Shown here piece by piece: positions 1 to 8,546 of a stretch of 64,000 bases of DNA (positions within the stretch are counted from its first letter, which is position 1; each line of letters starts with the position of its first letter). Source of the stretch: Dyella telluris (GTDB lineage: Bacteria; Pseudomonadota; Gammaproteobacteria; Xanthomonadales; Rhodanobacteraceae). The stretch spans positions 682,001 to 746,000 of the forward strand of contig NZ_CP060412.1 of the NCBI RefSeq assembly GCF_014297575.1. Reading direction: 5' to 3'. Made by a program: the position numbers and the translations under genes. The notes below the pieces were generated by a model. The model searched no databases. It saw only the letters and a program-made list of their open reading frames with translations, and was not told the origin of the DNA.

Positions 1-955
1 CGCTCGGCCACCCTGCAAACACCAACCACGATAACAACATCACGACAGCACCAAGGCCGATGATCAGGTGCGGCCCCTTGCGATCAGCCACCCTGCCTGC
101 CAAGGGCGCCGCAAGCACACCAATGGCTCCCAGGATGCCAAAAGCACCGGCCGCCTCTGCACCGAGGTGAAAGTGGGCCTCCAGCCTCAGGGCCAGAATG
201 CTCCAGAACGCAATGAACGAACCGAACAGCAAGGCTTGAATGGTCGTCGCTCGCACGAGCGCCGGTTCTTGCGCCAGGAGCGTACCCAGTGAACGCATCA
301 GCGTGGCGTAGGTTTCCGTGGTGCTGGCTGCGCGACTGGGCAGCGTTGCCCACAGAAGGCCTGCTGCCGCGGCCGAGAGCAGCGCGCCGCACCAGTAGGC
401 CGCACGCCACCCGAATTGCTCTCCGATGTACCCGCCAAAAGCCCGACTGAAGAGAATCCCGCACAGCAAGCCGGCCATGACTCTTCCAACGACGCGTCCT
501 CGTTGTTCAGGGTTGGCGAGTTCTGCTGCAAACGGCACGATCTGCTGCGCAACGGAGGCGGTGATGCCGACGAGTGCCGAAGCGACAACCAGGACAAGGG
601 CATTGGGTGACAGAGCAAGAAGCACCAGCGCCAGCACCAGACACAACGTCTGCGCAATGATCAGCGGCCGGCGCGCGATGCGGTCGCCAAGCGGAATAAC
701 GCAGACCAGGCCTCCGGCATATCCAAGCTGGGTGATGGTGGGAACCCAGTCAACGATGCCGGCCTGACCGTCAAACGCGCTCTGCAACAAACCTAACAGC
801 GGCTGGTTGTAATAGATGTTCGCCACGCAGACACCACAGGATGCCGCCATGGCTAAAGTCAGTACCGGCCCGATCGATGGGGCGGGAGCCGACGCCGGGG
901 TACTCGCCTTTCCAGGACGGCCCGCAGACTCCAGAGAAGCATTCTGTTCGCTCAT
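1..955 (-). CDS. MFS transporter, C-terminus cut off by the window edge
   Basis: Probable inner-membrane major facilitator superfamily efflux or uptake carrier. The frame reads without a stop from an ATG at 953-955 to position 1, giving about 318 residues. After a polar, Ala/Pro-rich N-terminus of about 28 residues come repeated hydrophobic segments. The first carries NIYYNQPLL, typical of the AraJ-like DHA1 group, and the loop after TM2 has the MFS signature GDRIARRP. Roughly nine membrane spans are visible, with a matching GRVADRKGP loop in the second half, so only the last spans are missing. Substrate cannot be predicted. The start codon is preceded by a weak G-rich ribosome site. Confidence 0.85.
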   Translation of the reverse strand, partial: MSEQNASLESAGRPGKASTPASAPAPSIGPVLTLAMAASCGVCVANIYYNQPLLGLLQSAFDGQAGIVDWVPTITQLGYAGGLVCVIPLGDRIARRPLIIAQTLCLVLALVLLALSPNALVLVVASALVGITASVAQQIVPFAAELANPEQRGRVVGRVMAGLLCGILFSRAFGGYIGEQFGWRAAYWCGALLSAAAAGLLWATLPSRAASTTETYATLMRSLGTLLAQEPALVRATTIQALLFGSFIAFWSILALRLEAHFHLGAEAAGAFGILGAIGVLAAPLAGRVADRKGPHLIIGLGAVVMLLSWLVFAGWPS

Positions 956-1190
956 GCCGCACCCCGGATCGAGATGACTGGAAGCGGTGAATCAACAGGC
1001 GGTCGCTTTGCCGCACGGTGCCGACATGGTCCATCGGATCGACCGGCAAGTCCAACGCCTGCGGAAACCAGGAGTGACCATGCGCATCATCGCCATCTCC
1101 CAGCTGAGTGCTCCTTGACGCTTATGCCCGCGTCAGGTCGAAAGCAGGCATCCGCGTTGGGCTCACTTTGCTAACGGACTTTCCCCGAGG
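956..1190. other. upstream region of the MFS gene
   Basis: This holds the start side of the MFS gene and leads into the REP array. I see no convincing gene, operator or terminator here. Confidence 0.5.
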
Positions 1191-1976
1191 GATGGTTTCG
1201 CGGCCCCATCCCGGATTCTCGCTGCGCTTCATCCGGGCTACGTGTTGGCGAGTAGCCCGGATGGAGGCGTAGCCGGAATCCGGGAAGGCACGGCATAGAT
1301 ACGTTGGTGCGGGCGTCGGGGTGGGTATCGGGTGAGTGATGGTTTCGCGGCCCCATCCCGGATTCTCGCTGCGCTTCATCCGGGCTACGTGTTGGCGAGT
1401 AGCCCGGATGGAGGCGTAGCCGGAATCCGGGAAGGCACGGCAAAGATACGTTGGTGCAGGCTTCGGGGTGGGTATCGGGTGAGTGATGGTTTCGCGGCTC
1501 CATCCCGGATTCTCGCTGCGCTTCATCCGGGCTACGTGTTGGCGAGCAGGCCGGACGGAGGCGTAGCCGGAATCCGGGAAGGCACGGCAAAGATACGTTG
1601 GTGCGGGCTTCGGGGTGGGTATCGGGTGAATGATGGCTTCGCGGCCCCATCCCGGATTTTCGCTGCGCTTCATCCGGGCTACGCGTTGGCGAGTAGCCCG
1701 GACGGAGGCGTAGCCGGAATCCGGGAAGGCACGGCAAAGATACGTTGGTGCGGGCTTCGGGGTGGGTATCGGGTGAGTGATGGTTTCGCGGTCCCATCCC
1801 GGATTCTCGCTGCGCTACATCCGGGCTACGTGTTGGCGAGTAGCCCGGATGGAGGCGTAGCCGGAATCCGGGAAGGCACGGCATAGATACGTTGGTGCGG
1901 GCTTCGGGGTGGGTATCGGGTGAGTGATGGTTTCGCGGTCCCATCCCGGATTCTCGCTGCGCTTCATCCGGGCTAC
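1191..1976. repeat. tandem array of 147-bp REP-pair units (BIME/REPIN type)
   Basis: Copies begin at 1191, 1338, 1485, 1632, 1779 and 1926, an exact 147-bp period. Five are complete and a sixth ends at 1976, 12 bp from the LysR stop codon. Each unit contains an inverted REP (CCGGATTCTCGCTGCGCTTC core ending in GGGCTAC), a spacer of about 10 bp (GTGTTGGCGA), and a direct GTAG-headed REP variant (GTAGCCCGGATGGAGGCGTA...), then about 70 bp of unique filler. Copies differ by a few substitutions only. Because 147 is divisible by 3, long meaningless open frames run through the array on both strands. GTAG-headed REPs are known to be mobilised by RAYT transposases in other gammaproteobacteria; none is encoded in this window. 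Confidence 0.95.
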
Positions 1977-1988
1977 GGTGCTGGTGGC

Positions 1989-2903
1989 TTACCACGCATC
2001 GATGCCTTGCAGCAGTTTCTTGGCCAGTCGCGGCTGTCGGAGTTGCTCCAGCCACCACTCCAGCGCGCGGCCATGGTGATCGCCGCGCCAGCCAACGTAG
2101 AGCCGGTTGGGTTCGCGCGGGGCGGCCATGCGTTTCTCCACCAGTTCGCCACGCTTGAGCAGCGATTGCACGCGTTGCCGTGGAAGCCAGCCAACGCCAA
2201 GGCCTTCGCGCTGCGCGAGGATCTTGGCGCGCATGCTCGGCACCGCCAGCGTGGTCTGGCCACCCTGGATGCCATAGCTGTGGCTGCCCAGGCCGCGAGC
2301 GGTATCGGCCACTACCACGGCGCGATACGGCAGCAATGGTTCCTGCTGCAGCGGCTCGGCGACCTTCGCCAGCGGATGGCGTGGTGACACGGCGAATACC
2401 CACTCCATGACACCCAGTTCCGCCCAGCGCAGGTCGGGAATGGCAGGCGGCGCATTGGTGGCGCCGATCACCAGGTCGGCGCGGCCATCGCGCAGCGCCT
2501 CCCAGGTGCCGTTGAGCACTTCGTGGGTCACGCGCAGCAGCACTTCGGAAGCCAGGGCGTCGAACGCGCGGATGACCGGCAGCAGCGTGTCGAACTCCAG
2601 GATTTCGTCAGTGACGATCCACAGCCGGTCTTCCCAGCCGCCGGCCACCTGCTTCACCCGGCGCGTGAGTCGCGAGACGTCCTGCGCCAGCCGGGCGGAT
2701 TCTTCGGCCAGCAGCTGGCCGGCGGGCGTGAGCTGCATGCGGTAGCGGCGGCGGTCGAACAGCAGCGCATCGAAACGCGCCTCCAGCTGCCGCGCGGCGT
2801 GCGAAACGGTTGAGGGCGCCTTGCCCAGCATCTGGGCCGCGCGCGACAGGCTTCCCCGGGCGTGGATGGCTTGCAGCAAGGCCAGTTCGTCGTCTGACAA
2901 CAT
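1989..2903 (-). CDS. LysR-family transcriptional regulator
   Basis: A 304-residue LysR-type regulator, the usual family length. The N-terminal winged helix-turn-helix spans roughly residues 3-62 (GSLSRAAQMLGKAPSTVSHA), followed by the periplasmic-binding-like effector domain from about 90. The start at 2903 (MLSDDELALLQ) fits the family; an in-frame ATG 66 bp upstream would add a non-conserved extension. It is divergent from the SDR gene at 3008, with a 17-bp palindrome touching its own start codon. The likely role is control of that oxidoreductase and of itself; the inducer is unknown. Its 3' end abuts the REP array. Confidence 0.93.
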   Translation of the reverse strand: MLSDDELALLQAIHARGSLSRAAQMLGKAPSTVSHAARQLEARFDALLFDRRRYRMQLTPAGQLLAEESARLAQDVSRLTRRVKQVAGGWEDRLWIVTDEILEFDTLLPVIRAFDALASEVLLRVTHEVLNGTWEALRDGRADLVIGATNAPPAIPDLRWAELGVMEWVFAVSPRHPLAKVAEPLQQEPLLPYRAVVVADTARGLGSHSYGIQGGQTTLAVPSMRAKILAQREGLGVGWLPRQRVQSLLKRGELVEKRMAAPREPNRLYVGWRGDHHGRALEWWLEQLRQPRLAKKLLQGIDAW

Positions 2904-2920
2904 GTTCGACACCTTCGAAC
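2904..2920. promoter_or_regulatory. candidate LysR operator between LysR and SDR genes
   Basis: Perfect inverted repeat GTTCGA-CACCT-TCGAAC (6-bp arms, 5-nt spacer), directly next to the LysR start codon in the 104-bp divergent intergenic region. The arms and spacing suit a LysR-type box. Binding is inferred. Confidence 0.55.
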
Positions 2921-3007
2921 GTGTGCACCGATGCCATGGTACGGCAAAGCGCGGCCTGGCGCGCAGCATGGTGATCGTTCCCTCCCAATCACTTCCGGAG
3001 CATCACC

Positions 3008-3757
3008 ATGAAACGCTACGCAGACAAAACCGTACTCGTCACTGGCGGCAACAGTGGCATCGGCCTGGCCGCCGCCAAGGCTTACGCCGCCGAAGGCGCC
3101 CGCGTGATCATCACCGGCCGCGACGCCACGGCGCTGAAGCAGGCGGCCGACGCGATCGGCCCGACCGCCCTTGCCCTGCGCAGCGATGCCGCTTCGCTGG
3201 CCGACGGCAAGGCACTGGCCCATGAGCTCACCGGGCGCGGGTTGCGCCTGGACGCTGTCTTCATCAATGCCGGCATCGCCAAGTTCGCTTCGCTGGAGAA
3301 CGCTGACGAGACGCTGTGGAACCAGATTTTCGATACCAACGTGAAGGGCCCCTACTTCCAGCTGCAGGCATTGCTGCCGCTGCTGAACCAGGGCGCGGCC
3401 ATCGTGATCAATGGCTCCATCAATGCGCACATCGGCATGCCGGATACCTCCATCTACGCTGCCAGCAAGGCGGCACTGGTGAGCATGGCCCGCACCTTGT
3501 CGGCCGAGTTGCTGCCGCGCGGTGTGCGCGTGAACGTGGTGAGCCCGGGCCCGGTGAGCACGCCGATCTACAACAAGCTGGGCGTGGATGCCGCCGCGCT
3601 GGATGCGGTGGCCGGGCAGATCCAGGCACAGATTCCGCTGGGCCGGTTCGGCACGCCGGAAGAGATCGCCTCCACGGTGTTGCACCTCACCGCGCGCGAG
3701 TCGGCCTTCATCGTCGGTACTGAAGTCATCGTCGACGGCGGCATGAGCCAGTTGTAA
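3008..3757 (+). CDS. short-chain dehydrogenase/reductase (SDR)
   Basis: Cytosolic NAD(P)-dependent oxidoreductase of 249 residues, the classical SDR length. Visible motifs are the cofactor-binding TGGNSGIG (residues 12-19), NAG (87-89), Asn111, and the catalytic Ser137-Tyr150-Lys154 set, followed by the PG motif at 180-181. A GR pair (37-38) after the second strand suggests NADP preference. A GGAG ribosome site lies about 7 bp before the ATG. It is transcribed away from the LysR gene, which presumably regulates it, and ends at a hairpin terminator. Substrate is unknown; annotation as 3-oxoacyl-ACP reductase-like would be over-specific. Confidence 0.93.
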   Translation: MKRYADKTVLVTGGNSGIGLAAAKAYAAEGARVIITGRDATALKQAADAIGPTALALRSDAASLADGKALAHELTGRGLRLDAVFINAGIAKFASLENADETLWNQIFDTNVKGPYFQLQALLPLLNQGAAIVINGSINAHIGMPDTSIYAASKAALVSMARTLSAELLPRGVRVNVVSPGPVSTPIYNKLGVDAAALDAVAGQIQAQIPLGRFGTPEEIASTVLHLTARESAFIVGTEVIVDGGMSQL

Positions 3758-3773
3758 TGGATGGAAGACACGG

Positions 3774-3810
3774 GCCGCACCCCTTCGTGGGTGCGGCACT
3801 GCCCTTTTTT
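3774..3810 (+). terminator. intrinsic terminator after the SDR gene
   Basis: Stem GCCGCACCC / GGGTGCGGC around a short loop containing TTCG, followed after 7 nt by six T residues (3805-3810). It separates the SDR gene from the motAB promoter. Confidence 0.7.
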
Positions 3811-3905
3811 CGGCGCCTGTCGACACCTGCACCAGCCCGCAAACTCTTGCGCCAGGCTTTCGGACGGCCAACCGTCCGGCCGCGCCCGGCAACGCCACGC
3901 CCCGC

Positions 3906-3932
3906 TCAACTTTCCACCTTCTACGCCGATAA
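3906..3932 (+). promoter_or_regulatory. sigma-28 (FliA) promoter of motAB
   Basis: TCAACTTT at 3906-3913, an 11-nt spacer, then GCCGATAA at 3925-3932. The -10 element matches the enterobacterial/pseudomonad FliA consensus (TAAAGTTT-N11-GCCGATAA) perfectly, the -35 matches 6 of 8, and the spacing is exact. It lies 44 bp upstream of the motA start codon, where a class III flagellar promoter would be expected. Confidence 0.85.
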
Positions 3933-3976
3933 AAGTTCAGCGCGGAGTAGTGGGCTCCGTAATTCCCGGAGCGAAT

Positions 3977-4846
3977 ATGTTGGTCCTGATCGGTGCGATC
4001 GTCGTACTTGCGTCCGTGCTGGGCGGCTTTGTGCTGTCGCACGGAGAGATTCTTGCCTTGTGGCAGCCGTATGAGCTGCTGATCATCGGTGGCGGCGCGC
4101 TGGGTGCCTTCCTGTCGGCCAACCCGCCCAAGGTGGTCAAGGCGGCGATCACCGATGCCATCGGCCTGCTCAAGGGCCCCAAGTACAAGAAGCAGGATTA
4201 CGTGGACCTGCTGTCCATGCTCTACGACCTGTTCAGCCTGATCCGCAAGGAAGGTCTGCTCGGCGTGGAGGAACACATTGAAGATCCGCAGGCCAGCTCG
4301 CTGTTCTCCGCCTACCCGCGCCTTCTGCGCGAGCACCACCTGATCGAATTCACCACCGACTGCCTGCGCCTGATCGTGGGCGGCAGCATGAACCCGCACG
4401 AGCTGGAACAGTTGCTGGACGTGGAGCTGGAAACCCATCACCACGAAGCGCTGGCGCCTGCGATGGCGGTGACGAAGATGGCCGATGCGCTGCCGGGCTT
4501 CGGCATCGTGGCGGCCGTGCTCGGCATCGTCACCACCATGGGCCAGCTCGACGGCGACACCTCGCGCATCGGCATGCACATTGCCGGCGCGCTGGTGGGC
4601 ACCTTCCTCGGCATCCTGCTCTGCTACGGCTTCCTTGGCCCGCTCGGCTCGGCCATGGAAAACCGCGTGCAGGAAGACGGCAAGGCGTTCGAGTGCGTGA
4701 AGATCGCCCTGCTCGCCAGCCTGCGCGGCTACAACCCGAAGGTGTCAGTGGAATTCGCGCGCAAGGCGCTCTCCACGCAATCGCGCCCGGGCTTCCAGGA
4801 TCTTGAAGAACACCTCAAGGCGCCGCGCGCCAAGGCGGCGACGTGA
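3977..4846 (+). CDS. motA: flagellar motor stator protein MotA
   Basis: Inner-membrane stator subunit that forms, with MotB, the proton channel driving flagellar rotation. The protein has 289 residues, close to E. coli MotA (295). The start at 3977 (MLVLIGAIVVLASVLGG) has a GGAG site 5 bp ahead; a longer upstream frame is not conserved. Four hydrophobic segments are visible: two near the N-terminus, and two after residue about 165, including the conserved PGFGIVAAVLGIV with its essential Pro and the GALVGTFLGILLCYG segment. The charged cytoplasmic loop between them contacts FliG in the family. It overlaps motB by 4 bp and sits behind a FliA promoter, so it is expressed late in the flagellar cascade. 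Confidence 0.97.
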   Translation: MLVLIGAIVVLASVLGGFVLSHGEILALWQPYELLIIGGGALGAFLSANPPKVVKAAITDAIGLLKGPKYKKQDYVDLLSMLYDLFSLIRKEGLLGVEEHIEDPQASSLFSAYPRLLREHHLIEFTTDCLRLIVGGSMNPHELEQLLDVELETHHHEALAPAMAVTKMADALPGFGIVAAVLGIVTTMGQLDGDTSRIGMHIAGALVGTFLGILLCYGFLGPLGSAMENRVQEDGKAFECVKIALLASLRGYNPKVSVEFARKALSTQSRPGFQDLEEHLKAPRAKAAT

Positions 4847-5877
4847 GCGAACAAGGCGAGCAGCTGCCGCCCATCATCATCCGCCGTGTAAAGAAGGCGG
4901 CGCACGGCCACCACGGTGGCGCCTGGAAGGTGGCCTACGCGGACTTTGTCACCGCCATGATGGCCTTCTTCCTGGTCATGTGGCTGATCGGCGCGGGCAC
5001 GCGGCAGCAGCGCGCTGCCATTTCGGAATACTTCAAGAACCCCAGCATGACGCCCGGCACGGCCACCATGGCTCCGCCGGGACAGGCCGGCCCGGGTGGC
5101 GCCAGCAACAGCATGATCAAGCTGGGAGGTGCGATGGACATGTCGCACGGCCCCGGCAAGGACACCAAGGGCGTGGCCGCCAGCGCCGATCCGAAGGAGA
5201 TCGAAAAGGAAGCGCGCAAGCAGGAACGCGCGCGCCTTGAAGAGTTGATGCAGCAGCTGCAGGCAGCCATCGAGAGCAGCCAGGCGCTGGAACCGTTCAA
5301 GGACCAGCTGTTGCTGGACATCACGCCCGAAGGCCTGCGCATCCAGATCGTGGACAAGCAGAACCGCCCGATGTTCGACACGGGCAGTGCACAGCTGCGG
5401 CCATACACCACCAAGATCCTGGAAGAGCTGGCCAGCTTCATCAATCGCGTGCCCAACCGCATCAGCCTGTCGGGCCACACCGACGACGCGCCGTATACCA
5501 GCGACCATCAATACAGCAACTGGGAGCTCTCCGCCGATCGCGCCAATGCCGCGCGACGCTCCTTGCTCTCCGGTGGCCTCACCGAAGACAAGATTGCTCG
5601 CGTGGTGGGCCTGGCCTCCTCCGTGCCGTTTGACCGCGTGAACCCCGGCGACCCGATCAATCGACGCATCAGCATCATCGTGATGAATCGTCAGGCCGAG
5701 GCCGCCTCGCTTTCACAGGAAAGCGGACCCGAAGAAATGAAGGTACCCACGGCCCCGCTGCCCACGGTGACACCGGTCGCCGCCGCCGCGCCGGCCATCA
5801 TCACGGTCGCACCGGCGGAACCCGACGGTGCGGGCCATGCCGATGCTCCCGCGCAGGCTGGCCCTCACTCACCGTAA
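4843..5877 (+). CDS. motB: flagellar motor stator protein MotB
   Basis: Peptidoglycan-anchored stator subunit of 344 residues. It starts with GTG overlapping the motA TGA (GTGA), indicating translational coupling. The single membrane helix (ADFVTAMMAFFLVMWLI) carries the proton-binding Asp at residue 34. A Gly/Ala/Met-rich linker and a charged, likely coiled-coil stretch (about 117-145) lead to the OmpA/Pal-like peptidoglycan-binding domain, with LSGHTDDAPY near residue 209 and the SADRANAARRSLL helix after it. The last 50 residues are a Pro/Ala/Val-rich tail beyond the family core. With MotA it makes a proton-type stator. Confidence 0.97.
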   Translation: MSEQGEQLPPIIIRRVKKAAHGHHGGAWKVAYADFVTAMMAFFLVMWLIGAGTRQQRAAISEYFKNPSMTPGTATMAPPGQAGPGGASNSMIKLGGAMDMSHGPGKDTKGVAASADPKEIEKEARKQERARLEELMQQLQAAIESSQALEPFKDQLLLDITPEGLRIQIVDKQNRPMFDTGSAQLRPYTTKILEELASFINRVPNRISLSGHTDDAPYTSDHQYSNWELSADRANAARRSLLSGGLTEDKIARVVGLASSVPFDRVNPGDPINRRISIIVMNRQAEAASLSQESGPEEMKVPTAPLPTVTPVAAAAPAIITVAPAEPDGAGHADAPAQAGPHSP

Positions 5878-6075
5878 GGCAGGTGGTGCCTTGCGGGCAC
5901 CATACGGGTGCGCATTCATCAATGCATGGCGCTCTCCCGCGCGCCGTGCGCACCCGCCGATCCGACGCGTATGCAAAACCTTGGGCTATGTAGACCCCAT
6001 GTACACCCAAAACGGGCTATGCTCGAAGACTGGCCTGACAGCTTGACCGACCGCTATCGATCGAGGTTGCAGCTC

Positions 6076-6606
6076 ATGTTCAAGCTTGGGCGATGGTCCA
6101 TGCTCAATCTGCTGATTGCGATGATGAGCGTCATGGTGCTGATCGCCGTGATCGTGCCCATCTGGCGCACCCTAGGCACCCGGCAACATATTGCCGACGC
6201 CGTGCTGGATGCGAGCGCACTGAAAGTGGTGGTGCTGGAAGCGGCCACGGTTCGCGGCGGGCTGGCCGAGGTCCGTTCCAATGACCTGCACTACAACCCC
6301 AAGGCCTCCATCGGCACCTATGTGGCCTCGGCCGAAATCGCCGACGGCGGCCTGATCACCCTGCACACCCGCAACACCGGCACCAGCCCCGACCCCATCC
6401 TGATGCTGATTCCCAGCGAACGGAACGGCAAGGAAGGCGCCGAGATCACCTGGACGTGCAAGATGATGCAGAACGCCTATGCGTTGTCCCCTCCCGATTG
6501 CCTGAAGCAGGACAGCACTCAGCCGGCCCCTGCGAATTCGCCGACGCCTCGTGTCACGACGGCAGCTGCCGCACAGGCGCTCACGCGCACTGACACGACG
6601 CACTAA
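6076..6606 (+). CDS. degenerate type IV pilin-like membrane protein
   Basis: A 176-residue protein with one N-terminal hydrophobic helix that aligns without gaps to a type IVa pilin: W1 S M L N5 ... P22 against F1 T L I E5 ... P22 of the true pilin at 19606. The prepilin peptidase Gly at -1 is Arg, Phe+1 is Trp and Glu5 is Asn, so cleavage and normal assembly seem unlikely. The rest keeps pilin landmarks: a G-x-YV segment, a late ITWTCKMM motif resembling the IQWVC of pilins, and a second Cys in PPDC near the end. The start at 6076 has GAGG 9 bp upstream; an ATG at 6019 is an alternative. It lies 198 bp after motB. The pilin relationship is my reading from sequence pattern; function is unknown. 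Confidence 0.75.
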   Translation: MFKLGRWSMLNLLIAMMSVMVLIAVIVPIWRTLGTRQHIADAVLDASALKVVVLEAATVRGGLAEVRSNDLHYNPKASIGTYVASAEIADGGLITLHTRNTGTSPDPILMLIPSERNGKEGAEITWTCKMMQNAYALSPPDCLKQDSTQPAPANSPTPRVTTAAAAQALTRTDTTH

Positions 6607-6609
6607 AGC

Positions 6610-6630
6610 CCCGGGGCAAGATGCCCCGGG
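6610..6630. terminator. GC-rich hairpin between convergent genes
   Basis: CCCGGGGCA-AGA-TGCCCCGGG, a nine-pair stem between the pilin-like gene and the convergent membrane-protein gene. There is no T-run on either side, so it is a weak terminator candidate or an mRNA end stabiliser. Confidence 0.45.
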
Positions 6631-6633
6631 CGA

Positions 6634-7350
6634 TCAACCGTGGGCGGCGCCACCCTCAGCTGCCAGCGCGTTCGCTGGCGGCGTCACGGTGGCCGCCGGG
6701 AAGCTCTCCGAAATGTCCCTGGCCAGTGCGTCCAGCGCATTCACCTCTTCGCTCAACACGCCCACCATTTGATTGGTGATGTGCAACAGCTCCCGGGGCT
6801 CGACGTCGCCTGCCTGGATATCGATGGTGGCATCGGCCATGCGCGATTCGCTGAGCACGGCCGTGGTCTCACTGGCGATGATGGCGGCCTTGGCGCTCTG
6901 CTCGGCGTATACGCTGGAATAGCGGCGCAACTGCCCGGCGTCGATCCAGCCCGCCGACTGGTTGGCCACGGCCACGTCCCAGGCTTCATGGCGCAGCGTG
7001 GGCCAGCGTCCATCGAGATAGAAATTGCCGGCCATGGCATCGTGCAGGTGCTTGTCGATGTCGGCCGCGGACGCATGGGCTTTCAGGTCGCCAAGCAGAT
7101 CGTCACGGAGCTTGCCGAGCGTACGCATGCGCTCACGATCATGCTCCCGTGCCCGGGTGATCTCCACGAAGTTCTGGTGGATCTCTGCATCGATGCGCGC
7201 CCGTGCCTCGCTGGCTGCATGCTCGTGATGCACGTGCTCGACCCACGCCTCCAGCGAAAGCGCCGTGAGGATGCTCACCACGATCATCACATAGTGCTTC
7301 GCAAAGGCTTTCAGCGAATGGGCGTGTACTTCCGGTAACTCGAAATGCAT
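6634..7350 (-). CDS. membrane-anchored protein of unknown function
   Basis: A 238-residue protein, starting at 7350 (MHFELPEVHAHSLK). A single membrane helix (HYVMIVVSILTALSLEAWV, about residues 19-37) is followed by a His-rich turn (EHVHHEH). A long, charged, mostly helical region containing ARARIDAEIHQNF comes next and is predicted to lie outside the membrane. The architecture (one TM then an alpha-helical tail) resembles that of DUF6090-type proteins, but I cannot show homology. The C-terminus is Ala/Pro-rich. An upstream in-frame ATG at 7437 would add 29 residues that do not look like coding sequence. No operon partner is evident. Confidence 0.7.
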   Translation of the reverse strand: MHFELPEVHAHSLKAFAKHYVMIVVSILTALSLEAWVEHVHHEHAASEARARIDAEIHQNFVEITRAREHDRERMRTLGKLRDDLLGDLKAHASAADIDKHLHDAMAGNFYLDGRWPTLRHEAWDVAVANQSAGWIDAGQLRRYSSVYAEQSAKAAIIASETTAVLSESRMADATIDIQAGDVEPRELLHITNQMVGVLSEEVNALDALARDISESFPAATVTPPANALAAEGGAAHG

Positions 7351-7533
7351 GGGACAACCCTGTCTGGCCAACGGAAAGGACAAACGGCAGATCGCTCCAC
7401 CGATGTGGAACGTCTTGCCCTGCAACGAAAGAACCATCCTGCCTGGGCGTGCGGACCTGCTTCGTCGGCATCACGCGCCGCCGGCATGATATCGGACCCT
7501 GGCGCCATCGACCCACCGACTGCCGGTGTCGCC

Positions 7534-8430
7534 CTACCCTCGCCGCCTCCTTCCTCCACGCCATTGCTCCATCGTCAGTTCGACGAAGGCGCGGCTCGCG
7601 GCGCTCTGATAGGCATCTTTCCGCCGCAACAGCACGGCCGTGCGCTTGAGCAGGCTGGGATGGAGCGCAACGGCGAAAAGCTCGGGATGCTGGGCCGCAA
7701 TGGATGCCGGCAGCAGTGTGGACAGCGTGGTGCGCCTCACGATATCCACCACGGCACTGATCGAATTGGCCTCGATGGCCACATGCGGATGAACGGCATG
7801 CTCGCCGCAGTAGCGGTCAATCTGCTCGCGCGTGGCGAACTCCTTCGAAAGCAGCACCAGGGACTCATCATTCAGGGCCTGCAGCCCAAGGGTCCGCTTG
7901 CCCGCGCAGTGGTGTGCCTTGCCAACGACGAGCGCCAGGGTTTCCTCCAGCAGCGCACTGGCCTCGATATCGGCAGAACGCACTTCGTCAAAGGCAATGC
8001 CGACGTCGAGCTGGTCGCTGCCCAGCAGTTCCTCGATGCGCTCCTGCGGCATCTCGCGGATGGTCAGCACAATATGCGGGTAACGCCGGTGAAAGGCTTC
8101 CACCAGCGGGCCGATCAGATAGGACGTGAAGGTAGGCGTCAGGCCCAGGCGCAATGCGCCACGACTCAGGTCCTGCACGTCGTGCAGTGCGCGCTTCCCC
8201 GCCTCCAGATCCAGTAGCGCCCGTTGCGCGTAACGCTGGTAAACCTCTCCGGCATCGGTCAGGCGCGTGGCCTTGCCGCTTCGATCGAACAGAGGCACGC
8301 CCAGCGTCTCTTCCAGCAGTTTGATCTGCTGCGACAGCGCCGGCTGCGAAACGTGGAGAGCCTCTGCCGCGCGAGTGAATCCGCCGTGCTCGGCGACCGC
8401 CAGAAAGTAGTGGATGTGTCGCGAAAGCAC
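7534..8430 (-). CDS. cynR: cyn operon regulator CynR (LysR family)
   Basis: LysR-type activator of cyanate detoxification, 298 residues against 299 in E. coli CynR. The match is strong along the whole length: [20 protein letters not shown] with the HTH at residues 1-60, [32 protein letters not shown], and [12 protein letters not shown] with EANSISAV and [11 protein letters not shown] in the effector domain. It is divergent from cynT with 116 bp between the genes. In E. coli, CynR binds cyanate and activates cynTS while repressing itself; the same arrangement here supports the same role. The C-terminal tail is Arg/Gly-rich and differs from E. coli. Confidence 0.96.
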   Translation of the reverse strand: MLSRHIHYFLAVAEHGGFTRAAEALHVSQPALSQQIKLLEETLGVPLFDRSGKATRLTDAGEVYQRYAQRALLDLEAGKRALHDVQDLSRGALRLGLTPTFTSYLIGPLVEAFHRRYPHIVLTIREMPQERIEELLGSDQLDVGIAFDEVRSADIEASALLEETLALVVGKAHHCAGKRTLGLQALNDESLVLLSKEFATREQIDRYCGEHAVHPHVAIEANSISAVVDIVRRTTLSTLLPASIAAQHPELFAVALHPSLLKRTAVLLRRKDAYQSAASRAFVELTMEQWRGGRRRRG

Positions 8431-8442
8431 AGCCAGTCACTC

Positions 8443-8491
8443 CATAAGAAAATTCAATTGATTACATCATAAATCAGTCTTTTACCTTATG
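8443..8491. promoter_or_regulatory. cynR-cynT divergent control region
   Basis: An AT-rich island in GC-rich DNA. CATAAG (8443-8448) and CTTATG (8486-8491) form a distant inverted pair around the imperfect dyad ATTGATTACATCATAAAT (8457-8474), which contains a T-N11-A LysR core. This is the likely CynR binding and promoter region; exact promoter elements are not clear. Confidence 0.55.
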
Positions 8492-8546
8492 CATTGCGAC
8501 GCGTACCGTGGGCTCCATCGACCACCCGAGGGCCGGAGCAGCAGCC

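Noticed and set aside
1171..2403. Long open frames (minus 1171-2403 and 1122-1673, plus 1332-1886) through the repeat array
   Set aside because: They exist only because the 147-bp period is a multiple of 3; the translations are repeats of REP sequence and extend into the antisense strand of the LysR gene.
2654..4579. 641-codon minus-strand open frame opposite the SDR and motA genes
   Set aside because: GC-rich antisense shadow; both plus-strand genes have recognised families and motifs.
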